A stretch of 64,000 nucleotides of DNA from Allomuricauda sp. ARW1Y1. Its GTDB lineage: Bacteria > Bacteroidota > Bacteroidia > Flavobacteriales > Flavobacteriaceae. A model generated the notes under the pieces. That model was not told where the DNA came from. It worked only from the letters and a program-made list of their open reading frames with translations, and searched no databases. The stretch is from assembly GCF_013407935.1 (NCBI RefSeq), contig NZ_JACBZU010000002.1, forward strand, positions 682,001 to 746,000, in the 5' to 3' direction. Every line of letters starts with the position of its first letter. Position 1 is the stretch's first letter. The translations under genes were made by a program, and so were the position numbers. This document shows, piece after piece, positions 8,871 through 18,536 of this stretch.

Positions 8871-10394
8871 ATGAGCAATGTACAAACTACGGAACGAAAC
8901 GTTCTGGAAAAACCTAAGTTTAAGGACCAATATGAAAATTACATTGGTGGCAAATGGACCCCTCCAACCAAAGGAGAATATTTTGACAACGTATCCCCTG
9001 TAGACGGAAACGCTTTCACCAAGATAGCCAGGTCTACCTCAGAAGATGTGGACAAGGCCATTGATGCAGCCTGGGCAGCAGCTCCAGAATGGAACAATTC
9101 TTCCGCCACTTACCGTAGCAATCTGTTATTAAAGATTGCAGATGTGATGGAAAACAATTTGGAAATTTTGGCCCGGGCCGAAACTTGGGACAATGGTAAG
9201 GCCCTTCGCGAAACCCGTGCGGCCGACATGCCCTTGGCCATTGACCACTTTAGATATTTTGCAGGGGTTATCCGTGCCGAAGAAGGCTCCGTAAGCGAAT
9301 TGGATGCCAACACGGTTTCCATGAATATATTGGAACCACTGGGGGTCGTGGGACAAATCATTCCTTGGAACTTCCCAATTTTAATGGCCGCTTGGAAAAT
9401 AGCACCGGCCTTGGCAGCAGGCAACTGTGTTGTTCTAAAACCTGCTGAGCAAACACCTGTAGGTATTTTGATTTTAATGGAACTGATTGAGGACATTCTT
9501 CCAGCTGGGGTGCTCAATATCGTCAACGGATTTGGTTTGGAAGCAGGAAAGCCCTTGGCGTCCAGTCCAAGAATCAACAAAATTGCCTTTACCGGGGAGA
9601 CCACTACCGGACAATTGATCATGCAATACGCATCCAAAAACATTATTCCCGTCACCTTGGAATTGGGAGGAAAATCCCCAAATGTATTCTTTGAGAGCAT
9701 TATGGAGGCCGATGACGAATTCTTTGACAAGTGTTTGGAAGGTGCTGTGATGTTCGCATTGAACCAAGGCGAAGTGTGTACTTGTCCATCCCGGATATTA
9801 GTGCAGGAAAGCATTTTTGATGCCTTTATTGAACGAGTGGTGGAACGCACAAAGGCCATTAAGCTAGGACATCCTTTGGATCCAAATACCATGATGGGCG
9901 CACAGGCTTCAAATGACCAGTACGAAAAAATACTTAATTACATCCAAATTGGTAAGGAAGAAGGCTGCGAAGTACTCGCGGGTGGCGAAGCCGCCTACAA
10001 TGAAGGACTTGAAGGTGGATACTACATCCAACCCACCATATTGAAAGGAAACAACAAGATGCGGGTGTTCCAAGAAGAGATCTTTGGTCCCGTGGTCTGT
10101 GTTACCACCTTTAAAGACGAAGCTGAAGCCTTGGAAATTGCCAATGATACCCTTTATGGATTGGGTGCCGGGGTTTGGACCCGCGATATGCACCAGGCCT
10201 ACAAAATTTCACGACAGATACAAGCTGGCAGGGTCTGGGTAAATTGTTACCATGCCTATCCTGCACATGCTCCGTTTGGTGGTTATAAGAAATCAGGTAT
10301 CGGAAGGGAAACCCATAAAATGATGCTCAACCATTACAGACAGACCAAGAACATGTTGATTTCTTATGACAAGAACAAACTGGGCTTTTTCTAG
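8871..10394 (+). CDS. Aldehyde dehydrogenase (AldB/ExaC/AcoD-like)
   Basis: 507 residues; NAD(P)-dependent oxidation of an aldehyde to the acid in the cytoplasm. Catalytic features are visible: the general base Glu264 in TLELGGKSP and the nucleophile Cys303 in [11 protein letters not shown]. The ECTCPSR-like context with a second Cys305 is characteristic of the acetaldehyde/ethanol-linked ExaC/AldB branch. The PWNFPI and FGPVVCV motifs are also intact. The DUF779 gene begins one base after the stop, and an AraC regulator is divergent. Acetaldehyde or short-chain aldehyde is the likely substrate by family, but specificity cannot be read from sequence. Confidence 0.94.
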   Translation: MSNVQTTERNVLEKPKFKDQYENYIGGKWTPPTKGEYFDNVSPVDGNAFTKIARSTSEDVDKAIDAAWAAAPEWNNSSATYRSNLLLKIADVMENNLEILARAETWDNGKALRETRAADMPLAIDHFRYFAGVIRAEEGSVSELDANTVSMNILEPLGVVGQIIPWNFPILMAAWKIAPALAAGNCVVLKPAEQTPVGILILMELIEDILPAGVLNIVNGFGLEAGKPLASSPRINKIAFTGETTTGQLIMQYASKNIIPVTLELGGKSPNVFFESIMEADDEFFDKCLEGAVMFALNQGEVCTCPSRILVQESIFDAFIERVVERTKAIKLGHPLDPNTMMGAQASNDQYEKILNYIQIGKEEGCEVLAGGEAAYNEGLEGGYYIQPTILKGNNKMRVFQEEIFGPVVCVTTFKDEAEALEIANDTLYGLGAGVWTRDMHQAYKISRQIQAGRVWVNCYHAYPAHAPFGGYKKSGIGRETHKMMLNHYRQTKNMLISYDKNKLGFF

Positions 10395-10395
10395 G

Positions 10396-10782
10396 ATGGA
10401 GCAGTTGATAAAACGTGTATTGGTTTCGGACAATGCCATAAAAATCATTGACCAACTCAGGGAACGCCATGGTGAGCTCATGTTCCACCAAAGTGGGGGC
10501 TGTTGCGACGGTTCTTCGCCCATGTGCTTCCCCAAAGGTGAATTAATGCTCAACGAGAACGATGTGAAACTGGGCACCATTCACGGTTGCGATTTTTTTA
10601 TGAGCAAAGACCAGTTCGAATACTGGAAGCACACACAGCTTACGGTGGATGTAACCACTGGAAGAGGTGCCAGTTTCAGCTTGGAAATTCCATTGGGAAT
10701 CCGTTTTGTCATCAAGTCTCGACTCTACACGGATGAAGAACGGGACCATCTGGAACCTGTGCAATCTGGCGAAGAAGTTTAA
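10396..10782 (+). CDS. DUF779 family protein
   Basis: 128 residues from the ATG at 10396, one base after the aldehyde dehydrogenase stop. The frame opens 10 codons earlier, but that would overlap the dehydrogenase, so the ATG is preferred. A Cys-rich segment, [14 protein letters not shown] (Cys36, Cys37, Cys44), is the hallmark of DUF779, a small family repeatedly encoded beside acetaldehyde-type dehydrogenases. Its biochemical role is not established; the conserved cysteines suggest metal or redox function, which is inference. The pair ends at a strong terminator. Confidence 0.9.
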   Translation: MEQLIKRVLVSDNAIKIIDQLRERHGELMFHQSGGCCDGSSPMCFPKGELMLNENDVKLGTIHGCDFFMSKDQFEYWKHTQLTVDVTTGRGASFSLEIPLGIRFVIKSRLYTDEERDHLEPVQSGEEV

Positions 10783-10785
10783 AGC

Positions 10786-10811
10786 AAGCCCCGATTTATC
10801 GGGGCTTTTTG
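10786..10811 (+). terminator. Rho-independent terminator after the DUF779 gene
   Basis: A perfect inverted repeat (10786-10795 with 10798-10807, GC-rich core) followed by five T residues and starting four bases after the DUF779 stop codon. Confidence 0.9.
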
Positions 10812-10844
10812 TTACCTTGTTCCTTCGTATCAGTCGAAGATGCC

Positions 10845-11066
10845 ATGAAAAAAATTTTGATAGCACCGTTTGTTTTATTGGTGCGGTTTTACCAACTTTT
10901 TATCTCTCCCATGCTCCCCTCCACATGCCGCTATTCCCCTACGTGTTCCCAATATACCTTGGAGGCCTTAAAAAAGCACGGTTTGTTTAAGGGCGGATGG
11001 CTCTCCATCAAACGAATCGCCAGCTGTAATCCTTGGGGCGGAAGCGGATACGATCCTGTACCTTAA
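10845..11066 (+). CDS. yidD: Membrane protein insertion efficiency factor YidD
   Basis: 73 residues from the ATG at 10845; the open frame reaches back to 10809 but would start inside the upstream terminator. The whole YidD family pattern is present: an amphipathic N-terminal helix ([16 protein letters not shown]), then [29 protein letters not shown] and GGSGYDPVP. YidD helps YidC/Sec-dependent insertion of inner-membrane proteins. The gene is not next to rpmH/rnpA/yidC here but stands 63 bases before lgt. Confidence 0.94.
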   Translation: MKKILIAPFVLLVRFYQLFISPMLPSTCRYSPTCSQYTLEALKKHGLFKGGWLSIKRIASCNPWGGSGYDPVP

Positions 11067-11129
11067 AAAATTGAAGTTTAAATAACGTCGAGCAACCGCT
11101 CAAAGTAGTTATATTAGTCCCTAAAATTT

Positions 11130-12098
11130 ATGCACATGTACTTTCTAGGATTTGACTGGAACCCCGAAGGAACCCTTTTTAAACTGGGTTTTATACAGAT
11201 AAAATACTACAATCTGCTCTGGATAGCGGCCTTTGTCCTGGGCTGGTTCATCATGAAAAAAATATTCCTGAACGAAAAGAAGTCCATGGAAAAACTGGAT
11301 TCCCTTTTCATCTACACCGTAGTTTCCATTATGCTGGGAGCTCGGTTGGGACATGTATTTTTTTATGATTGGGAGTATTACCAAGACCATTTGGCGGAAA
11401 TCCTTTTACCGATACGTGAAAGTGCCAACAGCTCCCTTTTTGGCCTTATAAATGGGTATGAGTTCACAGGTTTTACAGGTCTCGCCAGTCACGGGGCCAC
11501 CATTGCTGCCATTATAGGAATTGGATTGTACTCCTTAAAATGGAAGGACATGAAAATGCTCTGGCTGTTGGACCGATTGGTAATCCCTTCGGCCATTGGC
11601 GCCGCCTTTGTGCGGTTCGGAAACTTTTTCAACTCCGAAATCAACGGAAGAAAGGTGGATGAATCCTATTTTTTGGCCACCCGATTTATCCGCGACTCCG
11701 ACGATATGCCAGCCTATAAAGCCATGGCCCTGACGAAGGAAGAAACTCCAAATGCCGCTTACAAAGCCATTCAGCATAATCCTGAATACGCTAATATTTT
11801 GGAGGCCATCCCGTATCGACATCCCGCACAACTCTACGAGGCGTTCGGTTATATTTTGATTTTCTTGGGACTCTATCTGCTCTACTGGAAAACGGATTGG
11901 AAAAACAAGTCAGGATTCCTTTTCGGACTCTTTTTGGTGCTATTGTTTGTGGTCCGGTTTTTTGTGGAATTTTACAAAAAAAGCCAAGGTGGCTTCGAGG
12001 AATCGCTGGGATTGTTGTCCACCGGACAATGGTTGAGCCTTCCCATGATCATCATCGGTTTCTATTTTATGGCAAAACCCACCCCAGTAGAAATTTAA
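11130..12098 (+). CDS. lgt: Prolipoprotein diacylglyceryl transferase
   Basis: 322 residues, multi-pass inner-membrane enzyme. It transfers a diacylglyceryl group from phosphatidylglycerol to the lipobox cysteine of prolipoproteins, the first step of lipoprotein maturation. Visible family motifs are SHGATIAAIIG, the Lgt signature VRFGNFFNSEINGR (about residues 159-172) and HPAQLYEA near 231. About seven hydrophobic segments are seen. An insertion between the signature and HPAQLYE (about residues 180-225) is longer than in enterobacterial Lgt but usual in Bacteroidota. The first ATG is used; a second Met two codons on is possible. A DUF192 lipoprotein gene follows after three bases. The window's many lipoproteins are presumably its substrates. 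Confidence 0.95.
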   Translation: MHMYFLGFDWNPEGTLFKLGFIQIKYYNLLWIAAFVLGWFIMKKIFLNEKKSMEKLDSLFIYTVVSIMLGARLGHVFFYDWEYYQDHLAEILLPIRESANSSLFGLINGYEFTGFTGLASHGATIAAIIGIGLYSLKWKDMKMLWLLDRLVIPSAIGAAFVRFGNFFNSEINGRKVDESYFLATRFIRDSDDMPAYKAMALTKEETPNAAYKAIQHNPEYANILEAIPYRHPAQLYEAFGYILIFLGLYLLYWKTDWKNKSGFLFGLFLVLLFVVRFFVEFYKKSQGGFEESLGLLSTGQWLSLPMIIIGFYFMAKPTPVEI

Positions 12099-12101
12099 AT
12101 T

Positions 12102-12587
12102 ATGGCTTACCTTAAAAGCATCGGATTATTGGTATTTATATTTGCTTTTGGCTCGTGCAAAACCGAGTCAAAAAGTGCCCTAAAAACCGAGACCATTTCT
12201 TTTACCAAAGAAGGGGAACTCAAGGTATTGTCCACCGAAACGGACTCCATCAAGGCCAATTTTGATATTGAGATTGCCGAAACGGAATATGAGACCCAAA
12301 CCGGTCTCATGTACCGAAAATCGATGAAAACCGACCGGGGGATGTTATTTGTGCAACCCACTGAGGCATTGCAGTACTTTTACATGAAGAACACAGAAAT
12401 TCCGTTGGATATTATTTACATCAACTCAGGGATGAAAATTGTGAGCTTCCAGAAAAATGCGCAGCCGTTCAATGAGAACACTTTGCCATCCAATGTTCCT
12501 GCGAAATATGTGCTCGAAATCAATGCTGGCCTTTCCGACCAACTGGGGCTACAGGTCGGGGATAGCATCAGTTTTTCAAGATTATAG
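12102..12587 (+). CDS. DUF192 family lipoprotein
   Basis: 161 residues. The N-terminus is a lipoprotein signal with lipobox FGSC (Cys19). The mature part is the DUF192 domain: a Met-rich segment YETQTGLMYRKSMKTDRGML, then FYMKNTEIPLDIIYI, and a C-terminal strand pair ending GLQVGDSISF. DUF192 proteins are small secreted or periplasmic beta-barrel-like proteins of unclear function. It sits three bases after lgt, which would lipidate it, and is probably in the same transcript. Confidence 0.9.
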   Translation: MAYLKSIGLLVFIFAFGSCKTESKSALKTETISFTKEGELKVLSTETDSIKANFDIEIAETEYETQTGLMYRKSMKTDRGMLFVQPTEALQYFYMKNTEIPLDIIYINSGMKIVSFQKNAQPFNENTLPSNVPAKYVLEINAGLSDQLGLQVGDSISFSRL

Positions 12588-12634
12588 TCCAAACTGACGG
12601 ATAATCGTAATTTTGGGAAAAGACTTTTACCCAA

Positions 12635-13885
12635 ATGAGGCCGACCAAAAGCTACGCGATTCTCATACAAAACAATTCCAATACTGAGCCTTTGGTGCAG
12701 CGGTTACTTCAAAACAAAGCCGTGAAAGGACTGACGGATCTGCAGGGCTTCAATGGGCTGCTATTTTCCCGTTCTGAAATCCATCGGTACATGAATGAGG
12801 AAGATCGGCACGATATCAAAATTTTGACAAAGGATGGCGACCAACCGCTCAAGACCATGAGCAGTGGGGAGCAAAAAAAGGCCCTACTCCACTATTTGCT
12901 GCAACAGAACCCCGACTTTATGGTATTGGTGAATCCGTTTGATAATTTGGATGTTGCTACCCAAGACAAGCTTAAGAATCAATTATTGGAAATCTCCAAA
13001 ACCAAAACCCTAGTGCAGGTCGTTAGTCGATTGGATGATATTCTCCCATGTACAACCCACTTTTTCAAATTGGAAGGGGAGCAACTTCTGCCCTACCCAT
13101 CCTCAGATGATTTTTGGAACGACACCCAATTGACATCGGACCCCTTTCAGGGAAACATCCCATCACCGTTGAAGCCCCTAGAGGTAGACCATCATGAAAT
13201 GGTCCGTTTTAGAGGAGTATCCGTGAGCTTCGATGGTAAATCTGTGCTCGATCAGATTAACTGGACTATTAAGCGCGGTGAATTTTGGCAACTGATTGGA
13301 CCTAACGGCAGTGGAAAATCTACCCTCCTCTCTATGATTACCGGTGACAGCCATAAAGGGTACGGACAAGATCTCACCATTTTTGGACAAAAGAAGGGAA
13401 GCGGGGAAAGTGTTTGGGACCTGAAGCAGAAAATTGGCTACTACACGCCGGCCATTACCGATAAATTTCGCGGCTACCATAGCTTGGAGCACATGATCAT
13501 CTCTGGGCTACACGATTCCATTGGGCTTTACGTGGAGCCTACGGACAGTGAAATCAAGCTTGCCCGCCAGTGGCTCCAACTTTTGCAATTGGAAGAAAGA
13601 AAAAAAGAACATTTCAGGGACCTATCCGACGGGGATAAACGTTTGGTCATGATGGCACGTGCCATGGTGAAACATCCACCCTTATTGATTCTAGACGAGC
13701 CCACAGCTGGTCTGGACGATGCCAGTGCCTCACTCTTTGTAGCCTTGGTGAACAAAATCGCCAAAGAAAGCGAAACAGCCATTGTTTTTGTTTCCCATCG
13801 CAAAGAGCCCCAACTGAAACCAACGTTCATTTACGAACTATCCCTTGGTGAAAAGGGCTCAAAAGGGACTCAGGTTCAATTATAA
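12635..13885 (+). CDS. ModF-like tandem ABC ATPase with degenerate first domain
   Basis: 416 residues with two ABC nucleotide-binding halves. The second half (about 200-416) is complete: Walker A GPNGSGKST near 222-230, signature LSDGDKR near 330, Walker B LLILDEPTAGLDD near 350-362, and an H-loop VSHR. The first half keeps a signature-like SSGEQKKALL near residue 75 and a Walker B-like FMVLVNPFDNLD, but no Walker A is visible and it is shortened at the N-terminus. The arrangement matches ModF/PhrA-like proteins annotated as molybdate-related ATPases. No permease or binding protein is nearby, so the transport role is doubtful and a soluble regulatory or stress role is equally possible. Confidence 0.85.
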   Translation: MRPTKSYAILIQNNSNTEPLVQRLLQNKAVKGLTDLQGFNGLLFSRSEIHRYMNEEDRHDIKILTKDGDQPLKTMSSGEQKKALLHYLLQQNPDFMVLVNPFDNLDVATQDKLKNQLLEISKTKTLVQVVSRLDDILPCTTHFFKLEGEQLLPYPSSDDFWNDTQLTSDPFQGNIPSPLKPLEVDHHEMVRFRGVSVSFDGKSVLDQINWTIKRGEFWQLIGPNGSGKSTLLSMITGDSHKGYGQDLTIFGQKKGSGESVWDLKQKIGYYTPAITDKFRGYHSLEHMIISGLHDSIGLYVEPTDSEIKLARQWLQLLQLEERKKEHFRDLSDGDKRLVMMARAMVKHPPLLILDEPTAGLDDASASLFVALVNKIAKESETAIVFVSHRKEPQLKPTFIYELSLGEKGSKGTQVQL

Positions 13886-13967
13886 GAATCTCATAAACAA
13901 CAATTTAGCAACCTCACCCGATTTTTTGTTATCTTATAAGGAAATCAAACAGTAACCCTTCCCTTAC

Positions 13968-15431
13968 ATGCAAAAAATCAATGTAAAGCCAGGCGCCAAA
14001 CTTGTAGACTACAAGGCGTACGGCTCGCTCTATTCTTCTGTTCTGGACTTTATGGAACAGGCCCAAGACCCTATTGAATCCCTTAAAGGCAGTACCATTT
14101 GGATGATCAACTCCACGGCCATTGGCGGTGGGGTGGCCGAAATGCTCCCCAGTCAAATGCGGATATTGCGCGAACTTGGCGTATCCATCGAATGGCTGGT
14201 CATCGAAGCCAAAAAAGAGGCCTTTTTTGATTTGACCAAGCGCATACACAATGCCATACACGGAAGTGGTACCGGTGCTTTTACCGGGGAAGACCGCAAG
14301 ATTTACGAAGAAGTCAACCGAAACAATCTCGCAAAGGCATTGGAGCTCATCAAGGATGGTGATATTGTGGTGGTGCACGACCCACAACCCATGCCCCTTG
14401 CGGCCATGATCAAAAAAGAGAAACAGGTTTCCATTATTTGGCGATGTCATATTGGTTTGGAGGAAGACACCAAAGTGACCGATGCCGTATGGAAATTTTT
14501 GGAACCTTACACGGACGATTATGATCATTTTGTGTTCAGTCTCCCCTCTTACGTGCCCAAGCCTTTGAAAAACCGTACCTCCATTATCCCTCCAGCAATC
14601 GACCCCTTGAGCCATAAAAACCGGGAACTACAATTGCACAAGTGTATTGGTATTCTGTATCAATCCGGTGTACTGGACGATCACAAGGCGATTTTGTACC
14701 ACCGCTACGAACATTTGGTTCGCAAGGTGATGCCCGATGGCTCTTTCGATGTGTTGGATGCAGGCCAGAACTTGGATTTGATCTACCGGCCGATTATCAC
14801 GGAAATATCGCGCTGGGACCGCCTCAAAGGTTTCAAGGAGTTGATGGAGGCTTTCATCAAAATGAAACTGGACAACAGAGAACACGGCGATCCGGATAGT
14901 TTGGAATACAAGCGGATTGAAATGACCTTATTGGTGATGGGAGGACCCGACCCAGCCTTTGTATCGGACGATCCTGAAGGCAAAGAAGTGCTCCAGGAAC
15001 TCACAGAAACCTACAAACAGGTGGACCCTAGCATGCAAAACGATATTGCCATTCTATTGCTGCCCTTGGACAATCCCAAACAAAATGCGCTCATTGTAAA
15101 TGCGCTCCAGCGCACCTCGAGCATTATTGCACAAAATTCCATTCAAGAAGGATTTGGGCTTACGGCCACAGAGGCCATGTGGAAAAGAAAACCTGTTTTG
15201 GTATCCAATGCTGCGGGACTCAAATATCAAGTGGTGCATAACAAGACCGGTCAAATTAACCCTGACCCTACGGACATTGATAGTTTGGCGAAAACCATGG
15301 CCTATATGCTCAATCATCCCAAGGAGCGGGACAAATGGGGCTTTAATGGACAATTAAGGGTCATACAGAATTTCACCCTATTCAGTCAGTTATTGTCCTG
15401 GTTAGGAACATTGTCCGCCAACAGAATATAA
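13968..15431 (+). CDS. GT4-family glycosyltransferase, trehalose synthase/phosphorylase-like
   Basis: 487 residues, no signal peptide. The N-terminal domain contains INSTAIGGGVAEMLPSQM and the C-terminal Rossmann domain carries the acidic motif EGFGLTATEAMWKRKPV near residue 395, followed by GLKYQVVHNKTG. This pattern matches GT-B retaining enzymes of family GT4 in the trehalose glycosyltransferring synthase (TreT)/trehalose phosphorylase branch. The conserved DPQP and WRCHIGL segments fit that branch. Substrate cannot be fixed by reading; trehalose or a related glucoside is likely. It is monocistronic, 82 bases after the ATPase gene and closed by a strong bidirectional terminator. Confidence 0.87.
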   Translation: MQKINVKPGAKLVDYKAYGSLYSSVLDFMEQAQDPIESLKGSTIWMINSTAIGGGVAEMLPSQMRILRELGVSIEWLVIEAKKEAFFDLTKRIHNAIHGSGTGAFTGEDRKIYEEVNRNNLAKALELIKDGDIVVVHDPQPMPLAAMIKKEKQVSIIWRCHIGLEEDTKVTDAVWKFLEPYTDDYDHFVFSLPSYVPKPLKNRTSIIPPAIDPLSHKNRELQLHKCIGILYQSGVLDDHKAILYHRYEHLVRKVMPDGSFDVLDAGQNLDLIYRPIITEISRWDRLKGFKELMEAFIKMKLDNREHGDPDSLEYKRIEMTLLVMGGPDPAFVSDDPEGKEVLQELTETYKQVDPSMQNDIAILLLPLDNPKQNALIVNALQRTSSIIAQNSIQEGFGLTATEAMWKRKPVLVSNAAGLKYQVVHNKTGQINPDPTDIDSLAKTMAYMLNHPKERDKWGFNGQLRVIQNFTLFSQLLSWLGTLSANRI

Positions 15432-15435
15432 AAAC

Positions 15436-15462
15436 AAAGGCCCTTAAAAAAGGGCCTTTATT
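15436..15462. terminator. Bidirectional terminator between the glycosyltransferase gene and secDF
   Basis: A perfect 10-bp stem (15436-15445 with 15450-15459) with an AAAA loop and T-rich or A-rich flanks on both sides. It serves the two converging genes. Confidence 0.9.
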
Positions 15463-15489
15463 GTAAAGTGTAATATAAAAAACGAAAAA

Positions 15490-18456
15490 CTATGCTCCTG
15501 TAGCAGCAGCAATTTTCTTCTTCAAAGAATCGAACATGATTGGTGTTGCGATAAACACGGAGGAATAGGTACCCACAATCACACCAACAATCATTGCAAA
15601 CATAAATCCTCTTAGGCTTTCACCTCCAAAAATGAAGATGGCCAACAATACAATTAATGTAGTAAGGGAGGTATTCAATGTTCGGCTCAAGGTGCTGTTC
15701 AAAGCGGAGTTGATATTTTCCCCGTTGTTAAATCCTTTCAAACCAGTGATTTCACGGATACGGTCAAAAACAACCACCGTATCGTTAAGCGAGTAACCGA
15801 TTACCGTAAGTATGGCCGCAATGAAGGCTTGGTCAATTTCCATATTGAAAGGCATAATACTTCCTGTCAATGAGAAAATACCCAATACCACCATAACATC
15901 GTGGAAAACCGCAACAACGGCACCCAAGGAGAATTGCCATTTTCTGAATCGCAAAAGGATATAAAGGAACACCACTGCCAAGGAGGCAATAATGGCCAAA
16001 ATAGCTCCTTTCTTGATATCATCCGCAATGGTAGGACCTACCTTTCGATATTTCAACACCCCTAAATCCTCTGCTGTACCTCCTGGCTTAAAGTCGTCAT
16101 AGGTGGTACCATCAGGGAAATATTTTTGGATTTGGGTGAACATTTCGTTCAGGATCTCGGTATCCACTTCTGGACCGTTTTCTTCAAATCTGTAATTGGT
16201 GGTGATGATAATCTGATTGGCGGCACCAAAGGTCTTTGCATTGGTTCCACTTCCAAATACAGAGGTCAAATCACCGGCAATTTCGGATGGATTCACGGGA
16301 TCTTCAAATCGAATTTGATAAGAACGTCCGCCTACAAAATCAACACCCTGCTGAAGTCCCTTGGTTGCTAAAGAGAACACACTCACAGCAACAAGGATTC
16401 CAGAAACAATGTATGATATTTTGCGCTTGGACAAGAAATCGATGCTCAAGTTCTTGAACAAGTTCTTGGTGATTCCTGTGCAGAAATCCAATCGACGACC
16501 TTTTTTACTGGTATAGGCCTCGATCATCAATCGGGTTACAAAAATAGCGGTGAACAAGGACGTTACAATACCAATCATCAAGGTGGTAGCAAAACCTTTA
16601 ATGGGTCCTGAACCAAATATAAAGAGGATAATCGCTGTAAGTCCTGTAGTAATGTTGGCATCCAAGATGGAAGATAGTGCATTTCCAAAACCATCGGCGA
16701 TGGCTTGGGCCTTTCCTTTTCCTCTATCCAGTTCTTCCTTGACCCTTTCAAAAATAAGTACGTTGGCATCCACCGACATACCAATGGTCAATACGATACC
16801 TGCAATACCGGGCAAAGTCAATACCGCACCAAGGCTCGTCAACACTCCAAAAATCAAAAGAATATTGAACAAAAGAGCGATATCGGCAAAGGCACCTGCT
16901 CTACCGTAGTAGAAAATCATCCATACCAAAACGAAGAGCATGGCAATCACAAAGGACATCAAACCACTGTCGATAGCTTCTTGACCCAATGATGGGCCTA
17001 CTACAAAGGAATCGATAATCTCTGCGGAAGCGGGTAATTTACCAGCTCGCAATACGTTGGCAATATCCTTGGTTTCGTTTACGGTAAAGGTACCAGTAAT
17101 CTCTGAACGGCCACCGGAAATAGGTCCAGAGGAAACTCCAGGCGCTGTATATACTTTATTATCCAGAACAATGGCTATCCCTGTCTGGTTGTTGTAGGCA
17201 TCACCGGTCAATTCTTCCCACTCCTTAGCACCACGAGTGTTCATCGTCATGCTTACAGCAGGCTTATTGAACTGGTCAAAGGTATCCTGTGCATCGGAAA
17301 CCACATCTCCACTGATTCGTGGTGTGCCTTCCCTGTTGGATTTCAATGCATACAGATCCACGATTTCAGCATCTTGGGACGGTCTTTCCCAAAGGAATTT
17401 GGTGAACTGAATATCGTTTGGTAATAATCTTTTGATCTCGGGCATTCTCAGGTAGCTACCCAACTCGGCCGTATCCGAAACCATGGCGCGTGCAATGGCG
17501 TGGCTGCCTGGGTTTGCTGGAAGCAATTTCCCTAATAGTGGATTGGCCTCTGCGGTCATATCCAATGAATCCTGAGCAACGTCCGAAAGTAGGGAATCAA
17601 TCTCAGATTCAGGTTTTGCCACTTCTTCTTCGGAAGTCGATGGCTCCAAAATCTCTTTTAAACGCTCATTGGCATTTACAAAGAAAGTACCCAAACTTTG
17701 GTTGCTCTGCGGATAGGTTTCCCAGAACTCCAATTGTGCCGTACTGGACAACAATTCTTGGGCACGGGCGATGTCCTTCGCTCCTGGAAGCTCAACCACG
17801 ATTCTTCCCGAATTTCCTTCCCGCTGAATATTGGGTTGGGTAACCCCGAAACCGTCAATACGCTCACGGAGTACCTCAAATGCAGAAACAATGGATTCAT
17901 CAATTTTTCTTCGGATGATGGGCTTCACCTCCTCATCTCCCATTTGGAAATTGATATCGTCGCTAAGTCCTTTGTTGGCAAAAATATCGGGCGATGCCAG
18001 TTTTGTATCTCCTTTGATATTGTCAAAAGCATCAAAAAACAATTCCAAATAGGTGGCGTCACTACTGGTAGAAGCTTGGTCGGCATCGGCCAATGCTTTG
18101 TTGAAGACCGGATTTTTGGTATTGTTGGCAAGGCCTTTCAAGATATCCTTCACGGAAATCTGCAAGGTCACGTTAATACCCCCTTTAAGGTCCAATCCCT
18201 TGTTCAACTCTTTCGTCTTGGCTTCCCCATAGCTCGTATAGCCCAAAACAGTGTTGTCACTGATGGAGTCCAAATACGATGCCTCTAAAGCTTCACGCTT
18301 TGCAACATAGTCTTCCTCAGCCTCCGAAATTTGGCTAACTGCGTAAGCTTCAGCATCTCCCTCCAACTTGTTAGTGATGAAAGTATAAGACAACTGATAG
18401 ATGCTCACCAAGCCAAAAAGGATAGCGAAAAGCCTTATAAGTCCTTTATTCTGCAT
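15490..18456 (-). CDS. secDF: Protein translocase subunit SecDF (fused)
   Basis: 988 residues: SecD (about 1-640) fused to SecF (about 660-988), the usual Bacteroidota form. It uses the proton-motive force to help SecYEG pull proteins across the inner membrane. The first TM is near residues 7-28. The SecD periplasmic region follows with DLKGGINVTLQ and the VVELPGAKD segment. A TM block includes IGMSVDANVLIFERVKEEL, the conserved SecD D/N motif. The SecF half begins after the cytoplasmic linker with LSKRKISYIVSGIL and DFVGGRSYQIRF, and includes GYSLNDTVVVFDRIRE. It has its own Bacteroidota promoter upstream, separated from mdh by a hairpin-rich gap. It is the longest housekeeping gene in this part of the window and appears intact. 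Confidence 0.96.
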   Translation of the reverse strand: MQNKGLIRLFAILFGLVSIYQLSYTFITNKLEGDAEAYAVSQISEAEEDYVAKREALEASYLDSISDNTVLGYTSYGEAKTKELNKGLDLKGGINVTLQISVKDILKGLANNTKNPVFNKALADADQASTSSDATYLELFFDAFDNIKGDTKLASPDIFANKGLSDDINFQMGDEEVKPIIRRKIDESIVSAFEVLRERIDGFGVTQPNIQREGNSGRIVVELPGAKDIARAQELLSSTAQLEFWETYPQSNQSLGTFFVNANERLKEILEPSTSEEEVAKPESEIDSLLSDVAQDSLDMTAEANPLLGKLLPANPGSHAIARAMVSDTAELGSYLRMPEIKRLLPNDIQFTKFLWERPSQDAEIVDLYALKSNREGTPRISGDVVSDAQDTFDQFNKPAVSMTMNTRGAKEWEELTGDAYNNQTGIAIVLDNKVYTAPGVSSGPISGGRSEITGTFTVNETKDIANVLRAGKLPASAEIIDSFVVGPSLGQEAIDSGLMSFVIAMLFVLVWMIFYYGRAGAFADIALLFNILLIFGVLTSLGAVLTLPGIAGIVLTIGMSVDANVLIFERVKEELDRGKGKAQAIADGFGNALSSILDANITTGLTAIILFIFGSGPIKGFATTLMIGIVTSLFTAIFVTRLMIEAYTSKKGRRLDFCTGITKNLFKNLSIDFLSKRKISYIVSGILVAVSVFSLATKGLQQGVDFVGGRSYQIRFEDPVNPSEIAGDLTSVFGSGTNAKTFGAANQIIITTNYRFEENGPEVDTEILNEMFTQIQKYFPDGTTYDDFKPGGTAEDLGVLKYRKVGPTIADDIKKGAILAIIASLAVVFLYILLRFRKWQFSLGAVVAVFHDVMVVLGIFSLTGSIMPFNMEIDQAFIAAILTVIGYSLNDTVVVFDRIREITGLKGFNNGENINSALNSTLSRTLNTSLTTLIVLLAIFIFGGESLRGFMFAMIVGVIVGTYSSVFIATPIMFDSLKKKIAAATGA

Positions 18457-18494
18457 TGATTGTTAATTTTATAGAAGTTTTCTTAAACAGCGTG

Positions 18495-18525
18495 CAAATA
18501 TATCATTTCCGATAAGATTTGACAA
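18495..18525 (-). promoter_or_regulatory. Bacteroidota-type promoter of secDF
   Basis: On the minus strand a TTG (plus-strand 18523-18525) is followed after 20 bases by TATATTTG (18495-18502), matching the -33/-7 pattern of the Bacteroidota housekeeping sigma factor. The -7 box lies 38 bases before the secDF ATG. Confidence 0.7.
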
Positions 18526-18536
18526 TAGAATTTGAT

